Below the pieces are notes generated by a model, which saw only the letters and a program-made list of their open reading frames with translations, did not search any database and was not told the DNA's origin. From NCBI GenBank assembly GCA_030512295.1, contig JAULSR010000010.1, forward strand, positions 1,116,001 through 1,180,000: DNA of 64,000 nt, written 5' to 3'. Within the stretch, counting starts at the first letter, position 1, and every line of letters starts with the position of its first letter. This document shows, in pieces, positions 1 through 10,846 of the stretch. The position numbers and the translations under genes are program-made. Source of the DNA: Bombardia bombarda (lineage: Eukaryota > Ascomycota > Sordariomycetes > Sordariales > Lasiosphaeriaceae).

Positions 1-3000
1 TGCGGTCCATGTAGTAGATGACGGCAATGCCGCCTCGCAGGAAGGCCAGCGCGCCGGACCCGCCGTTGGAGGTGTCCTGCACGAGGTTGGCCCACTTGGT
101 GTCGTCGACCAGGTTCTTGCCCTGCACCAGGCGGCCCTTGAACTGGTTGATGTCGGCGCCGGCCAGCACGAAGTTGGCCCGGTTCGTGCTGCTGCCCACG
201 CACTCCATGATGCGGTCGTACGGGCGTATGTAGTTCTGCCCGCCGGGGAGAGGACCAAAGGGCCCGCTGGCGGCAATCGGCAGCGCCATGGTCCGCGCTT
301 GCACGAAGAAGGAGGCCGAGACGCGCCCTGCTCGCATGGTGGCGCCGCTGGGAAGGCTGGTGGGGGGTTTGTCAGTAGGTGTGTGGATGCTCTCGGGGAA
401 AAGTAAAGCACTCACACTCCTCTGTTTGCATCACGAATGAAGTTGGCGATGAGGCGGCCGTCGAGGGGATGTTCGACTATTCGCAGCATGTCTTCCATAT
501 CAGCCAACATACACTTTGCTTGCAAAGACTCTCTAATCCTAAGGACCTACGCTCGAAGAATCGTCCGGTCGGCATGACAAAAGGCGCAACGCTTGCGTCT
601 GCACAGTCCATGGGGTCGGCGAAGTCGACAGCCTCGTCATACATGGGATCATCTTCGTCCAGCTGGCCGGCCGAGGGATGCTCAGGGAGGTTGACAGTGA
701 TGGCAAACGAGTTGCCGTCGTCATCAATGACAGTGGTTGTGTAGGGCGGACGGGCTCGCTTCTCCAGGAGCGACCGCAGTTCGCCCGCCATTGCTTTGGC
801 ATCGACAAGGTCGCCATCCTTCTTCAGCTCCAAGACTGAAGGCAGGGGGTTGATGCTGCTCCGCGGCGGGCCAGGAGAGATAGAGATAGCGAGGGCACGC
901 CGAGACTTCTTCATCTTCTTCTTAGACCCACCACCACTGCCTCTGACAGCAGTGGACGGGTTGTCCGGGTCGGAGCACGCGAAGTCATCGGTAATCCGGC
1001 ACGCCAGATCGTCGCACTCGATAGTGCGGGCCCCAGCCATGTTGTTCCACAGATGCGGGCTGCACAGGATGCGGTGGACGACGCTGATGGGGCCCTCGGT
1101 CATCCAGGCCAGGAGGGCGTGCCCCGCCAGGAAAGCCTTGAGGTTGGCGATCTTCAGGTTGGCGTAGATGGCGCCCATGATGGCGTCCCATATGCTCGTC
1201 AGCGCCTTCAGCATGGCTTCGTTCTCGGCTGAGGTGAGGATGCGTAGAAGGATGGTCTCGGCCAGGATCTCGTTGTGGTAATCGGATTGCGCGTTTCTGC
1301 CGAGGAGGAGGCGGTGTCGCTTCAAAGCCAGCTCCACGGCCGTTGTGCCAGTGTCGTTGAAAGCCATGGAGAAGCCATAATCGGCATCCTTTCTCGTCAG
1401 GCGGCTGATGGCCTCGACGGCGGCCGGACAGGTTGCGAGGTCGAGGTAGGCGTTGAGGGCGTCCCGATATGTCTGGAGGATGGGGTTGGCGACGACCTTC
1501 TCCCTCCAGACTTGGGCCTCGCAGCAAATAGCCAGGGAACCTTCCTTGCCTCCGCATACCCTGGTATGTCCATCCAAGGCGACACGAGTAAGGCCGTTGG
1601 GGCAGTTGGGCCAGCAATAGTTGTCGGGGTTCTTGTCCCTCCCAGCGAAGCCAAACTGCCAGTAGAGGGCACAGTTCTTCCACCGAACATCGGTCGATTC
1701 GGGGTCGTAGCAATACTCCCTTTGGGTATAGTAGTGGTTGCTATCCGTCAAGCACGTGGAGCCGCCGGTTCCCGTGGAACTCGCCGTCACGCCCAGGTAT
1801 TTCTTGACGTCGGATATGGGACAGGTCTTGGAGTTGTCACAATGTGGCCACTCGCCCCATTCTCCCGCAGCCCAGATGTTCATGGACGGCGTGTCGGTCG
1901 TGCAGCAGGCGGCCTGGTAGTTGTTGCGGCAGTACATCTCGTTGGACCCAATCTCGATGGTCCCGCTCGGACACTTGCCCTCACAGGCCCCGTTGTTGTG
2001 CGTGTACCATCCGCACGTCGGGAACCTCTCCGAGGGTGGACAGCAGTACATGTGAAGGCGGCCGCCGTCGCAGCCCGTCTCGTCGGCCATGTACTCGTCC
2101 GCTCGGGCGCCCGGGTCGGAGCGTCGCACCAGACCCCAGCCGGACGGACAGCCCTCGCCGCAGTTGGACCAACGGCACTGGTCGATCTGGACCTTGACAA
2201 TGCTCGTCGGGTCACCGTCGCCTTGGGTGTCGGGAAGCGCGGTGCCGACTTTGCGGTTGGCCGCGACGGCGAGCGCTTTGCTGTATTTGGCGTCCTTGGT
2301 GTCGTGGGAGATGGCCCAGACAAAGAGGCCACCCAGGCAGAGTTCCGAGGCGCGTTGTGACTTGAGTTTGAAAGTGTCGGCATCGTCAAACGACACCCAT
2401 TGGTTGCCGCCCCATTCCAGCGTCTTCACGGCGGCCCTGGAGTGGCCCTGGGGTTGGATTTTGGTCTTGTTCATGATGTCGTCGATCTCCGAGTTGAGAA
2501 GCACACCGATCGTCCCACTGCAGGGGCCGGGGTCGCCTCCCGTAACCCAGGGACAGCCTGCGTCCATGCAGGAGGAGCTGGTGGCGGTGAAGGAGCGGCC
2601 ATAGAAGGCGATTCCCAGGTTGACCATGCCAGGCCGTATGTTCATGCGCCACAGCAGATCGAGCCCGAGGCTTTCAATCTCGGTCAGGTTGGTGTGCGCG
2701 TTCAGGTAGGCCCCGAGCCATTTGCTCTCCTTGTCCCAGGTACCATGCATATCATACGACATGACGTTGAAAAATGACACCTGCTTGCTCTTTTGACCGG
2801 GTTAGTTACATAGGTGCTGTAGATGACAGACTGGGATGCGGAGGAGAGCTTCTTACTAGTTTCTCTAGATCAAAGTGCTGCAGGTACCAGTACGAAGCCG
2901 GCAAGGTGATGGAAAGCCCATCCGCGCCGGCGCCGTCCAGAGCTGACTTTACGCGGCCCATGAAATTGGGAAAGTTGGCATAATCAACCGAGCGACCGGC

Positions 3001-3865
3001 CCTGTCGTCCGCCTCGGGGTACTCCCAGTCAATGTCGACGCCGTCGAAGCCGTACGTCGACATAAAAGATATCAGAGACTTGATGAAGCTCTGCTGTCGG
3101 GGTACAGAAGCAGCCAGATCGGAGAAGGTCGTGCGAGTCGGGCCCGGGTCGTTGAACGTCCACCCGCCGATGGCCACATAGACCTTGACATGAGTGTCCC
3201 TCTTCTTTAAATTCATGAGACGCCGATACGTTTCGATATCGGCATTTTTCACCGGCATGACTTCAAACGTGGCTGGGTTGATGGTCGCGAATGCAAAGTT
3301 GATGTGAGTGTAGATGCCCGAGGGGATGTCCTCCGGGAGGAATTGGTTGCAAGGTCGATCCGAGACCCAACCCTCATAGTAGCCAATGACGCGGGTGACA
3401 CCGTTGTCTGGGGGGCACGACGGCCGCTTCACCGTCTTGTTTCCGCAGAAGTCCTGTGTCGTCTGCATGATGGCCACCAAAGGTCAGCACTTTGCTCTCC
3501 ATGCCTTTGTTCACTTTAGGGTTTCTGAATGCTCTCAGCTTACACCACAGAATCCAGATTTGGAGCAGCAAACATTCAAAGGGCATTTATCCTTTTGAGA
3601 CCACTCGGACCCATATCCGGGGTTGCATTCCGATTTTCTGTCACAGTTCCCAACGCAAGTTCCATTTGCCGTGGAACAGTCTGGTTTGCTCAACAATCAG
3701 CCTCAGAGCTCTGTACATGTTCATAAGGTACTTACAGTCGGGGCCATATCCACACCAGCCGAACTTGTTGCAACATCCTTCGGCACAAGGAGCGGCCGAA
3801 CTGCAAGTCTGTCCGGCGACGGCTTCGAGCAGCAGCGCAGCCGCTGTAAAAACAGCGAAGCGCAT
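1..3865 (-). CDS. Subgroup C (killer-toxin-like) GH18 chitinase with hevein modules, 3' partial
   Basis: Secreted endo-acting chitinase candidate, continuing past the left edge. Exons read as 3865-3736, 3680-3544, 3462-2857, 2780-551, 476-416 and 356 to beyond base 1; phases close and give about 1173 residues in the window. A signal peptide (residues 1-18) is followed by two cysteine-rich hevein/CBM18 modules (about 20-96, with CCNKFGWCGYGPD and CCSKSGFCG), then GH18 from about 113 with the catalytic motif DGVDIDWEY (D229, D232, D234, E236). A long cysteine-rich then lysine-rich extension follows, as in fungal chitinases resembling the Kluyveromyces killer toxin alpha/beta subunit. The fifth intron (550-477) has GTAGGT, CTGAT and TAG signals and joins two frames. 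No LysM is seen in this chain; LysM proteins are encoded next door. Family assignment is firm; the biological role (wall remodelling or attack on other fungi) is inference. Confidence 0.9.
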
Positions 3866-4537
3866 GATAAATGATAAACACGTGAACGTGTCTGGTCAAG
3901 ACTACTGAGATGGAGACATGTGTCTCGCGCAACCCAACGTGGAGGCGGCTCAAGGACGAGAGGAACTCGGCTGATAATATGAATGCACTTGGCCGGGTTC
4001 GTCCAAGTTCAACTGCACGTTCAGCGTCTGATTCTGCCTGTTGCTCTTCAGGGGGACAGGCGGTTCAAGGGAGCCAGCCGGGTGAGCGGAACGACAGGCA
4101 CATACATGGAGAAGACGTCTGGTAACCAACCTAGAATCCTGGAGCTAATACCCCTATAGGGGACATATACATCCAATGTTTGGGGGCCTAGCCCTGCGGC
4201 TCAGTTATGTGTCCCGGTTGGGGGCCGGTTCCTCGCAGCAGCGCACTGTGCCCACACGGTAAACACTGTCAGCTTCCTGCAATGCAGCACCAACTAGGTT
4301 GGTAGTATGAAGTACCGAGCATACGGCACAGCAGCGCAATCTCACCTTTTGCCGGAGTGGCATGGCTTCATGTCCGGCTGGAAACCAGAAAAGCTTGAGT
4401 AAGGGGGTTTGTGACAGAGATTCTCTTGACATGCGAGAGTTGAACGATGAGGGGTCTCCAGACCAGCAACAGCCCCTATCCTGAATCCCATATCCAGCAC
4501 ATCGAAGACAACCACACCAGCAGCCATCAGAGTCACG
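3866..4537. promoter_or_regulatory. Divergent intergenic promoter between chitinase and LysM gene
   Basis: This 672-bp stretch separates two genes read outward, so both 5' regions lie here. No ORF of interest and no clear TATA box was recognised. Shared control of the chitinase and LysM genes is an inference from the head-to-head layout only. Confidence 0.4.
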
Positions 4538-6058
4538 ATGAAAGTCGAGTATAATGCCGTGGCCGCTGGGGCGCTCCTTGTCGGCGGGAGCTTGTCGCCC
4601 ACCTTTGTACGACGAGATGTCGCGACTTCCTTTGCCGTCTATCCACAAGGCTCTCTCGACTCGGTCGCCACTGGTCTGGGCGACAGCTGCATCTCGGCTC
4701 TGTACACCAACGTCTCATGTCCCGACTATCCCGTGTCTGACTGGAGAAGCGCAAAGTGGCGCGGCACCCCGGGCGACGACACGATACTCTCATCAGTCTG
4801 TACAACCGGGTGCCAGGCGTCACTCAAGACCTGGTTCAGCACTGTCTCGGGCGCTTGCGCCGGCAAGACGCTCCATGAGGCGACGCCGATGCGAATCGGC
4901 GGCTTCATGTGGGAGGGATGGAACGAGACTTGTGTGACGGATCCCAAGACCAAGAAGTACTGCAACGCCATCATCGACACCTTCACCCTCGTCTCCAACG
5001 TGACAGAGATGCCACGGACCGAGCTATGCTCCACCTGCTACTTGCGCAAGCTCGCCATGATGCAGGCCTCGTCCTACTCAGTCTACAACCAAGATTACAA
5101 GCAGCAGCTCGAGTACGTCTACGCGCAATGCGGAGGCAGCGGCCCGACCACGATCCCCCCCTCGCCCGACTCACCGCCTGCGCCCACGACACCGTACTGC
5201 GTGACCAACACGAAATACACGGCCATGGCGGGAGACACATGCGGCTCCATCGCGGCAGCAAACAGTGTCTCGGGGGCAAACCTGTACATGCAGAACCAAG
5301 CCCTGATCCCCAGCTGCGCATCCGTACCCGCCGGCGTGATGCTATGCATCCCGCTGACCTGCACAACGTATCAAGTCCAGGTCAACGACACGTGCTGGGG
5401 CATCGAGGCCGCCATGAACCTCGTGCCGGGGGCGGTGCAGCAGTACAACTCGTGGATCGACTCTGAGTGCGACAAGCTCGAAATCCTGACGGACTGGTAC
5501 GGCAAGAGCATCTGCATTGGACCCCAGGGCGGCAGGTCGACAGCGACGCCGACCACGACGATACAGCCGTCGCAGACGCCCGGCAATGGCAGCATCCCCA
5601 GCGGTCCGGGCTCGGGAACCGGGACAGTTGGCACCGGATACTACCGCAACGTCGTGTCCCCGCCCGAGGGCGTGACTGTCGCCCAGGGGACGACGCTCAA
5701 CTGCGGCAAGTGGCACGTCGTCGAGCCCGGCAAGGACTGCGGAGACATCTGTCTTGCCAAGGGCCTCCCGTACAATCTGTTCATGGCCGTCAACCCGTCC
5801 CTGTCGATGGATGACTGTCCAGGTTCGCTGATGCCCGCTACAGCTTTGTGTGTGGGCCCGACGCCGGAGTGGGATCAGCCGCCACTGCTGAACACCACAT
5901 CCGTAGTACCGACTGGTACCGCTGCTATGTCGTCGACATCGAGTTCGGTAGTGAGCCTGACGGGTACAAGTGGTGGTCCTAGTCAGACCACCATTTCTTC
6001 CAGTGCATCTTCAACCAAGAGTGCGGTCGTGTCCAATGCCTCTGCGACATCATATTAG
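4538..6058 (+). CDS. Secreted LysM-domain protein, three LysM motifs
   Basis: Predicted 506-aa extracellular chitin/GlcNAc-binding protein with no intron. The N-terminus has a hydrophobic stretch (residues 7-20, AVAAGALLVGGSLS) that can act as a signal peptide. Residues 45-200 are a cysteine-containing region without a family I recognise. LysM motifs lie at about 226-272 (TKYTAMAGDTC), 277-327 (TYQVQVNDTCWGIEAAMN) and 392-438 (KWHVVEPGKDCGDICLAKGL); Thr/Pro-rich linkers follow, and the last 55 residues are Ser/Thr-rich without a strong hydrophobic tail, so a GPI anchor is not supported. It is divergent from the subgroup C chitinase; pairing of such chitinases with LysM proteins is recurrent in filamentous fungi. 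It may shield the fungus's own wall or bind released chitin oligomers (inference). Confidence 0.87.
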   Translation: MKVEYNAVAAGALLVGGSLSPTFVRRDVATSFAVYPQGSLDSVATGLGDSCISALYTNVSCPDYPVSDWRSAKWRGTPGDDTILSSVCTTGCQASLKTWFSTVSGACAGKTLHEATPMRIGGFMWEGWNETCVTDPKTKKYCNAIIDTFTLVSNVTEMPRTELCSTCYLRKLAMMQASSYSVYNQDYKQQLEYVYAQCGGSGPTTIPPSPDSPPAPTTPYCVTNTKYTAMAGDTCGSIAAANSVSGANLYMQNQALIPSCASVPAGVMLCIPLTCTTYQVQVNDTCWGIEAAMNLVPGAVQQYNSWIDSECDKLEILTDWYGKSICIGPQGGRSTATPTTTIQPSQTPGNGSIPSGPGSGTGTVGTGYYRNVVSPPEGVTVAQGTTLNCGKWHVVEPGKDCGDICLAKGLPYNLFMAVNPSLSMDDCPGSLMPATALCVGPTPEWDQPPLLNTTSVVPTGTAAMSSTSSSVVSLTGTSGGPSQTTISSSASSTKSAVVSNASATSY

Positions 6059-6092
6059 GAATAGATCTTCAGTTCACCCGTGAGATACTTAA

Positions 6093-6776
6093 TTACATCT
6101 GGTTGTTCAAAACGCCATCCCATATCGTCAGCTGTCTCTCATCCGGGTTCCGCGGTGCAAGTTTCCACAAATCCTGGCCTTGCAGGTCCTGCCACAGCTG
6201 AAAAAGGCTCCCAGTAGACAGCTTCATCCACCCAAAGTAGCTTTGCGGGCCGACCCGTCTGTTTCCCTTGTGCTGCTCTGGGTTGTAGTCGAGCTCCACC
6301 ATCTTGACCCACGGAGGACGAGAGCCAGCAGTTAGAGTAGTCTGGGCCGCCGCTTCCAACACCTCGTCGTCGACGTACAGGAAGACGCCCTGCAGTGTTG
6401 TCAAGGTGCCGCCAAGGGGCTCGTCGTCGGTCGGCCGCGGGTCGCTTTCTTTGATCATCTCGCGTACACGGTCCATAGACGCGCCTTGCAGAATGCTCTG
6501 GTCCTCCCTGACATCGAGTTTGAGCAGCGACAAGAATTCTTCGCATCTCTCGCGCGGGACCCGGAGGCCAAGCACTTCGGTCCGGAGATTGGTGTGGATA
6601 GCCTCGAGAAGCGACCGCCAGGGTGCGTCGGTTGTCGCGCCGCCATAGGCGGTTCTGTAGATGGCAAAGCCCCAGGTCTGGGTCGCGCGCGCCCTCACTG
6701 CGGCCATGAAGTCGTCGAGTTCAGACATATTTTTGCCGTCTGTGCCGCCACAGCGCGCGCAAAACTGGCTTGGCAC
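6093..6776 (-). CDS. Conserved fungal protein of unknown function
   Basis: A 227-aa intronless ORF, convergent with the LysM gene and only 34 bp from its stop. The likelier start is Met17 (base 6728, MSELDDFMAAVRAR), giving 211 aa. The WGFAIYRTAYG segment near the N-terminus and the YFGWMKLSTGSLFQLWQDL segment near the C-terminus look like a fungal-restricted protein family I cannot name. No signal peptide or membrane segment is visible, and charged and hydrophobic residues alternate as in a globular cytosolic protein. Its place inside the chitinase-LysM cluster is the only functional hint. Confidence 0.7.
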   Translation of the reverse strand: MPSQFCARCGGTDGKNMSELDDFMAAVRARATQTWGFAIYRTAYGGATTDAPWRSLLEAIHTNLRTEVLGLRVPRERCEEFLSLLKLDVREDQSILQGASMDRVREMIKESDPRPTDDEPLGGTLTTLQGVFLYVDDEVLEAAAQTTLTAGSRPPWVKMVELDYNPEQHKGNRRVGPQSYFGWMKLSTGSLFQLWQDLQGQDLWKLAPRNPDERQLTIWDGVLNNQM

Positions 6777-7296
6777 GAGGGGAATTTTAATGAGGTGAGA
6801 ACCAACTGACAGAATTTAATGAGTTGAGCACCAACTGGCAGAGTTGGAGGGGTAAGAATCGCGAGGGACCATGCAGAAGTTAAATCATTGAACGTGCACA
6901 AGCAAGCACCGCTGCAGATCCACACCGAGCGGGGGCAACACAGTGCGGAAAGATTAGAGTGCGGCCACTAAATGCGGCTGCCAAGAATCAGCAATAAAAC
7001 CACAACAACCGCGTCTTGATTCGCCATCGCTGTTGGGCTTATATTGAATCCTATGGTATGATTTCAAGACTTCGGATGGATGTGCCTGTCACCTGATGCC
7101 ACCTTCCTTTCCGAACAAAGTACCTTACCTACACTCCCAATCACGAAAGGCCCCCAAGTCAAGGAGTGAGGTACGGATGTATGTACATGGAAATGGCTTC
7201 TAGACTTATATATTGAAATGCCAAAGGATCGACATGGACCGTTCAACAGCCTTTTCCCAGCCAGTCACTCGTTTCCCTTTTAAAAAAAATTAAATC

Positions 7297-8445
7297 ATGA
7301 TTTCGCGCCTCTTTGTGTTTCTGCTCGCCGTCGGCGCAGCGGCTGTCCCGAATGTCGGCCGGTTTAGCAAGCGCCAGTCCGGTCCGGTTGACCCTGGGAC
7401 CGCCAGTGACTGCACGTATTACGATACCGCCCTCGATAGCACTTACACGTGCGCCTACTTGGAGGAGTCATGGGGTCTTTCACATGCCGACTTTGTTGAT
7501 TGGGTAGGTTCCTCTAATTCTTTTGGGATTCTGTTCATTGTGCTCACTATACATGTGCTTTTATAGAATCCAGCGGTGAAGAATGACTGCAGTGGCATCA
7601 AGGTCGGCAACTCGTACTGTGTTGAGGTCAATTATGGTCTTCCTCGCCCGACGACCACATCTACTTTTGCAACCTCAACTTCAACCACCAAGGCCACGTC
7701 CACAACGTCGGGACCAGCCACTGGCAAGCCGAGCCCAACACAGCCCGGCTTGGTCGACAGCTGCACGACCTTCTACAAGGCCGTTTCGGGCGACTCATGC
7801 TGGGCCATCGTCAACACCGTCTTCCACAACGAGTTCACCCTGGACGATTTCTACGCCTGGAACCCGGCCGTTGGCACCGACTGTGCGGGTCTGCAAGCCA
7901 ATGTCTACTACTGCGTCGGCGTCCCCGGTTCAGCCACCACTGTGACTACAACGACAGCCATGCCCACCACTACAGCTACGAAAACCACCACTGCGACTAG
8001 TACAACGACAGCCACCAACGGCGCGCCAAGCCCAACCCAGTCTGGTCTCATCTCCACATGCACGTCCTTCTACAAGGTCGTCAGCGGTGATGGCTGCTGG
8101 GATATTGTCAACAGCAAGTACGACGCGGCCTTCACGCTCGACCAATTCTACTCGTGGAACCCGGCGCTCAACGGCGACTGCAGCGGTCTTCAGGCCGGCT
8201 ACTACGTGTGCGTCGGTGTTCCGGGGACGGCCACGCCCTGCACTGTTGCCCACCCGACGCCGACGCAGCCGGGATCGGTGTGCGGATGCAAGACCTGGTA
8301 TGTTGTCGCAAGTGGAGACACGTGCCAGTCGATCGAGAAGAAGTACGGGATCAATGATGCAGACTTTCTGAAATGGAACCCGCAGGTTGGTGGGACAGCT
8401 TGTGGTGGTCTTTGGGGTGGCTACAATGTGTGCGTGAAGGACTAG
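7297..8445 (+). CDS. Secreted four-LysM protein
   Basis: Two exons, 7297-7503 and 7567-8445, with a 63-bp intron (GTAGGT...TTATAG), giving 361 aa. The signal peptide (MISRLFVFLLAVGAAAVP) is followed by a KR site near residue 26. The first LysM-like unit is split by the intron (TYTCAYLEESWGLSHADFVDW then NPAVKND). The second and third are near-repeats (SCTTFYKAVSGDSCWAIVN and TCTSFYKVVSGDGCWDIVN), each ending in an NPA...C...YxCVGVPG block; the fourth begins CKTWYVVASGDTCQSIEKKYG. Thr-rich linkers separate the motifs and are probably O-glycosylated. The tandem similarity of units two and three suggests an internal duplication. It matches the architecture of multi-LysM fungal effectors and wall proteins; binding to chitin is known for the family and not shown here. 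Confidence 0.9.
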
Positions 8446-8529
8446 GGGACGGAAACTTGACTTGATCAAAAAGACCAGTGTAATGTAGACTAGCACATGA
8501 GGTACAGATAATATAATGCCACTGCTCGA

Positions 8530-8630
8530 AGCAACAGCAACAATAGCAACAATAGCAACAATAGCAACAACAGCAACAACAGCAACAACAGCAACAACAG
8601 CAACAACAGCAACAACAGCAGCAACAGCAA

Positions 8631-8701
<71 letters not shown>

Positions 8702-8708
8702 ACAGCAA

Positions 8709-8743
<35 letters not shown>

Positions 8744-8750
8744 ACAGCAA

Positions 8751-8785
<35 letters not shown>

Positions 8786-8823
8786 ACAGCAACAACAGCA
8801 ACAACAGCAACAATAACAACAAA
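8530..8823. repeat. Compound CAA/CAG trinucleotide microsatellite
   Basis: About 294 bp made almost only of CAA and CAG triplets, often as alternating CAACAG, with a few CAATAG at the left end. It sits in the shared 3' region of the four-LysM gene (plus) and the NCS1 permease (minus). Because no frame contains a stop except at the edges, it creates long artificial ORFs in several frames; none has a supported start or gene context. Confidence 0.95.
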
Positions 8824-8865
8824 ATCATCCAGCAAGCACAGCATCTCCACACCTGACCTTGACCT

Positions 8866-10846
8866 TCAAACAGGGGACGACTCTACCTCAGCAGCCTTCT
8901 TCTCGTCTTGCACATCCGAGTCCTTGTCTCCCGCATCCGCCTCGATGCCATCCAAATCATCATAGATCGTCGCCGGGACCTGTGTTTCAGTCGCCGGGAA
9001 GAAGTAGCTCAAGGCACAGTAAACGACAAAGGCGCTAGTGAAGCCCCAGAAGTAAAACATAAAGTAGAGCTTGTTGGCATCCCCAATGCTCGGAGCAATG
9101 GAGGGATTGACGGTGGCCGCCCTGTGACCCGCCAGTTGTCAGTAAAGTTGATTGCCAAAGCATAGCAAAGAGAAGAAAAAAGACAGCACTCACATCCCAG
9201 GCAAACTTGGCACAACACTAACCAGAAATGCTACCGCCGCCCGCCAGTTAGTCCCATACTCATTATACCTATACCTCCCGCGCGCCCTGTACAGTCCCGG
9301 CACGTCAATCTTCCTCTCATGCACAATCCAGTAATCTGCGCTCAACATGGCCGCGATCGGCGCGAGAAAGATGCCCAACCCAGCCATGAACGCCAACAGC
9401 GACTGCGCCGAGTAGATGATCTTCCATGGCTGCATGATCCATGCAGCCGTGACGGTCGTGATAATCACGCCCCGGCGAATGTTGATATACTTGGGGAAGA
9501 GACAGCAGATATCGTTGGCGCAGCTGATGACGTTGGCCGACAGGTTGGTACCGATCTGGGCGACGACCCAGCACAGGCCGACGAAGAAGGCGCCACATCG
9601 GCCGGCCGGGCCGTCCCACTGCGCCGCGATCTCGAGCGGGTCCCAGATGTAGCGGCCGTAGACTACTTTGGCGGCTGAGCAACAGATGATGCCAAAGAGG
9701 CCTATCATGAGCTGGATGCCGGGGAGGAAGGCGACCTGCCAATACACGCCGCGGTCGCTGCGGAGGTAGCGGGTGAAGTCGGGGATGTTAGTCGCCATTG
9801 TAGCCCTGTATGGAAGGGTTAGTTAGGGCGTGGCAGGGCTGGGTGTTTGGTAGAGGAGGTTAACTTACCAGCCACCGGTGATGCTGGATAGAGATGATAG
9901 GATGAGCCAAGAGCGATCGGTGCCGTGGACTTGGTATGGCAGGTTCCAGATTTCGCCAGAACCGCCGGCCTTGCGGGTCATGGTGATGACCATTGCCACT
10001 GAGGTGGTGATAACGAGAACTGATGATTGGTCAGTGGGTAATTATGTGGAACACTGAGAAGAAGTCGTTCCTAGAGACTTACCACACTTGGCTACAAAGA
10101 ACCACTTGAGCTTATGGGGCGGAATAAGCAGGATGGGAAACTGAACCGTCCAAAAGATCAGGTGGCTGACCATGCCCTGCGTCGTGATACCGACGCTCTC
10201 GGGAATATGGTTGGGGATGTCGAGGTACGAGGGCCAAATGGAACGGATGATCTGCGTCATGGCCACGGAGCCAGTATATGTCTGAATGGCGTGCCAGAAG
10301 AGTGCTGTAATGGCACGTGTGACAATGGCGAAGCGAGCAAAGTACCAGCCGAACGACGCGCGCATGGCAACGGGAAAGGGGATGTGGAGCTTGGCGCCAA
10401 TGACACCGTTGAGCACGAGCGGGACGGTGCAGGTCAAGCTCCCGAAGATGATGCATACCACTGCCTCTCGCCTGGGTGGTCGGTTAGCAGGAGGGATGTC
10501 TTTGGTGAGTCTATGGACGTGGGCTGAAGCTCTTACCAAGTTAGCCCCAGAGCGATGATGGATGCCGGAGCTTGCCAGCTCTGGGCATTGAGTGCATCGG
10601 AGAACCAGTAGCCAAACATGGTCCAGGCCGACCAAGTGCGGCGGTCAAGCGGAGTCACATCGCAGTCAATGTTTGTCCTAAAGGCCTTGTTAGCCAGCAG
10701 AGGTGGTTGATGGAGCGACAAGCATACCAGGCATCTGGATCGGCGAATGACGAAGACTGACGGGGCAGGATCCATCCGGCCTTGGTGGTCTTGGACTTGA
10801 GGTCAGCCTTAGCTGAGATGATTCTCTCCCGAAGGACCGACGACAT
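8866..10846 (-). CDS. NCS1 (Fur-type) nucleobase/ureide permease
   Basis: Plasma-membrane symporter of the nucleobase:cation symporter-1 family, 555 aa. Six exons read as 10846-10728, 10677-10537, 10471-10083, 10019-9869, 9805-9194 and 9121-8866; every junction has GT-AG and the phases sum exactly. Family marks are YWFSDALNAQSWQAP in the first membrane region, the MTQIIRSIWP segment, NIPDFTRYLRS, and SANVISCANDICCLFPKYIN near the middle, typical of fungal uracil/allantoin/uridine carriers. The C-terminal tail is acidic and soluble (DDLDGIEADAGDKDSD). Start chosen at ATG 10846 because upstream in-frame Met codons precede a natural promoter. It is divergent from a biuret/allophanate-type hydrolase, so the substrate may be biuret, allophanate or a related ureide instead of a base (inference). 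Confidence 0.88.

Noticed and set aside
1275..2360. 361-aa plus-strand ORF
   Set aside because: It is antisense to the GH18 chitinase's large exon, with composition typical of a GC-rich shadow frame.
7930..8850. 306-aa minus-strand ORF
   Set aside because: Combines the repeat with the antisense of the LysM gene.
8490..8852. Long poly-Leu and Val/Ala or Thr/Ala ORFs on both strands
   Set aside because: They are readings of the CAA/CAG microsatellite; open in almost every frame, with no gene context.
8866..10846. Assigning the NCS1 permease as a uracil or allantoin carrier by name
   Set aside because: Substrate choice in this family turns on few residues; sequence reading alone does not decide it.
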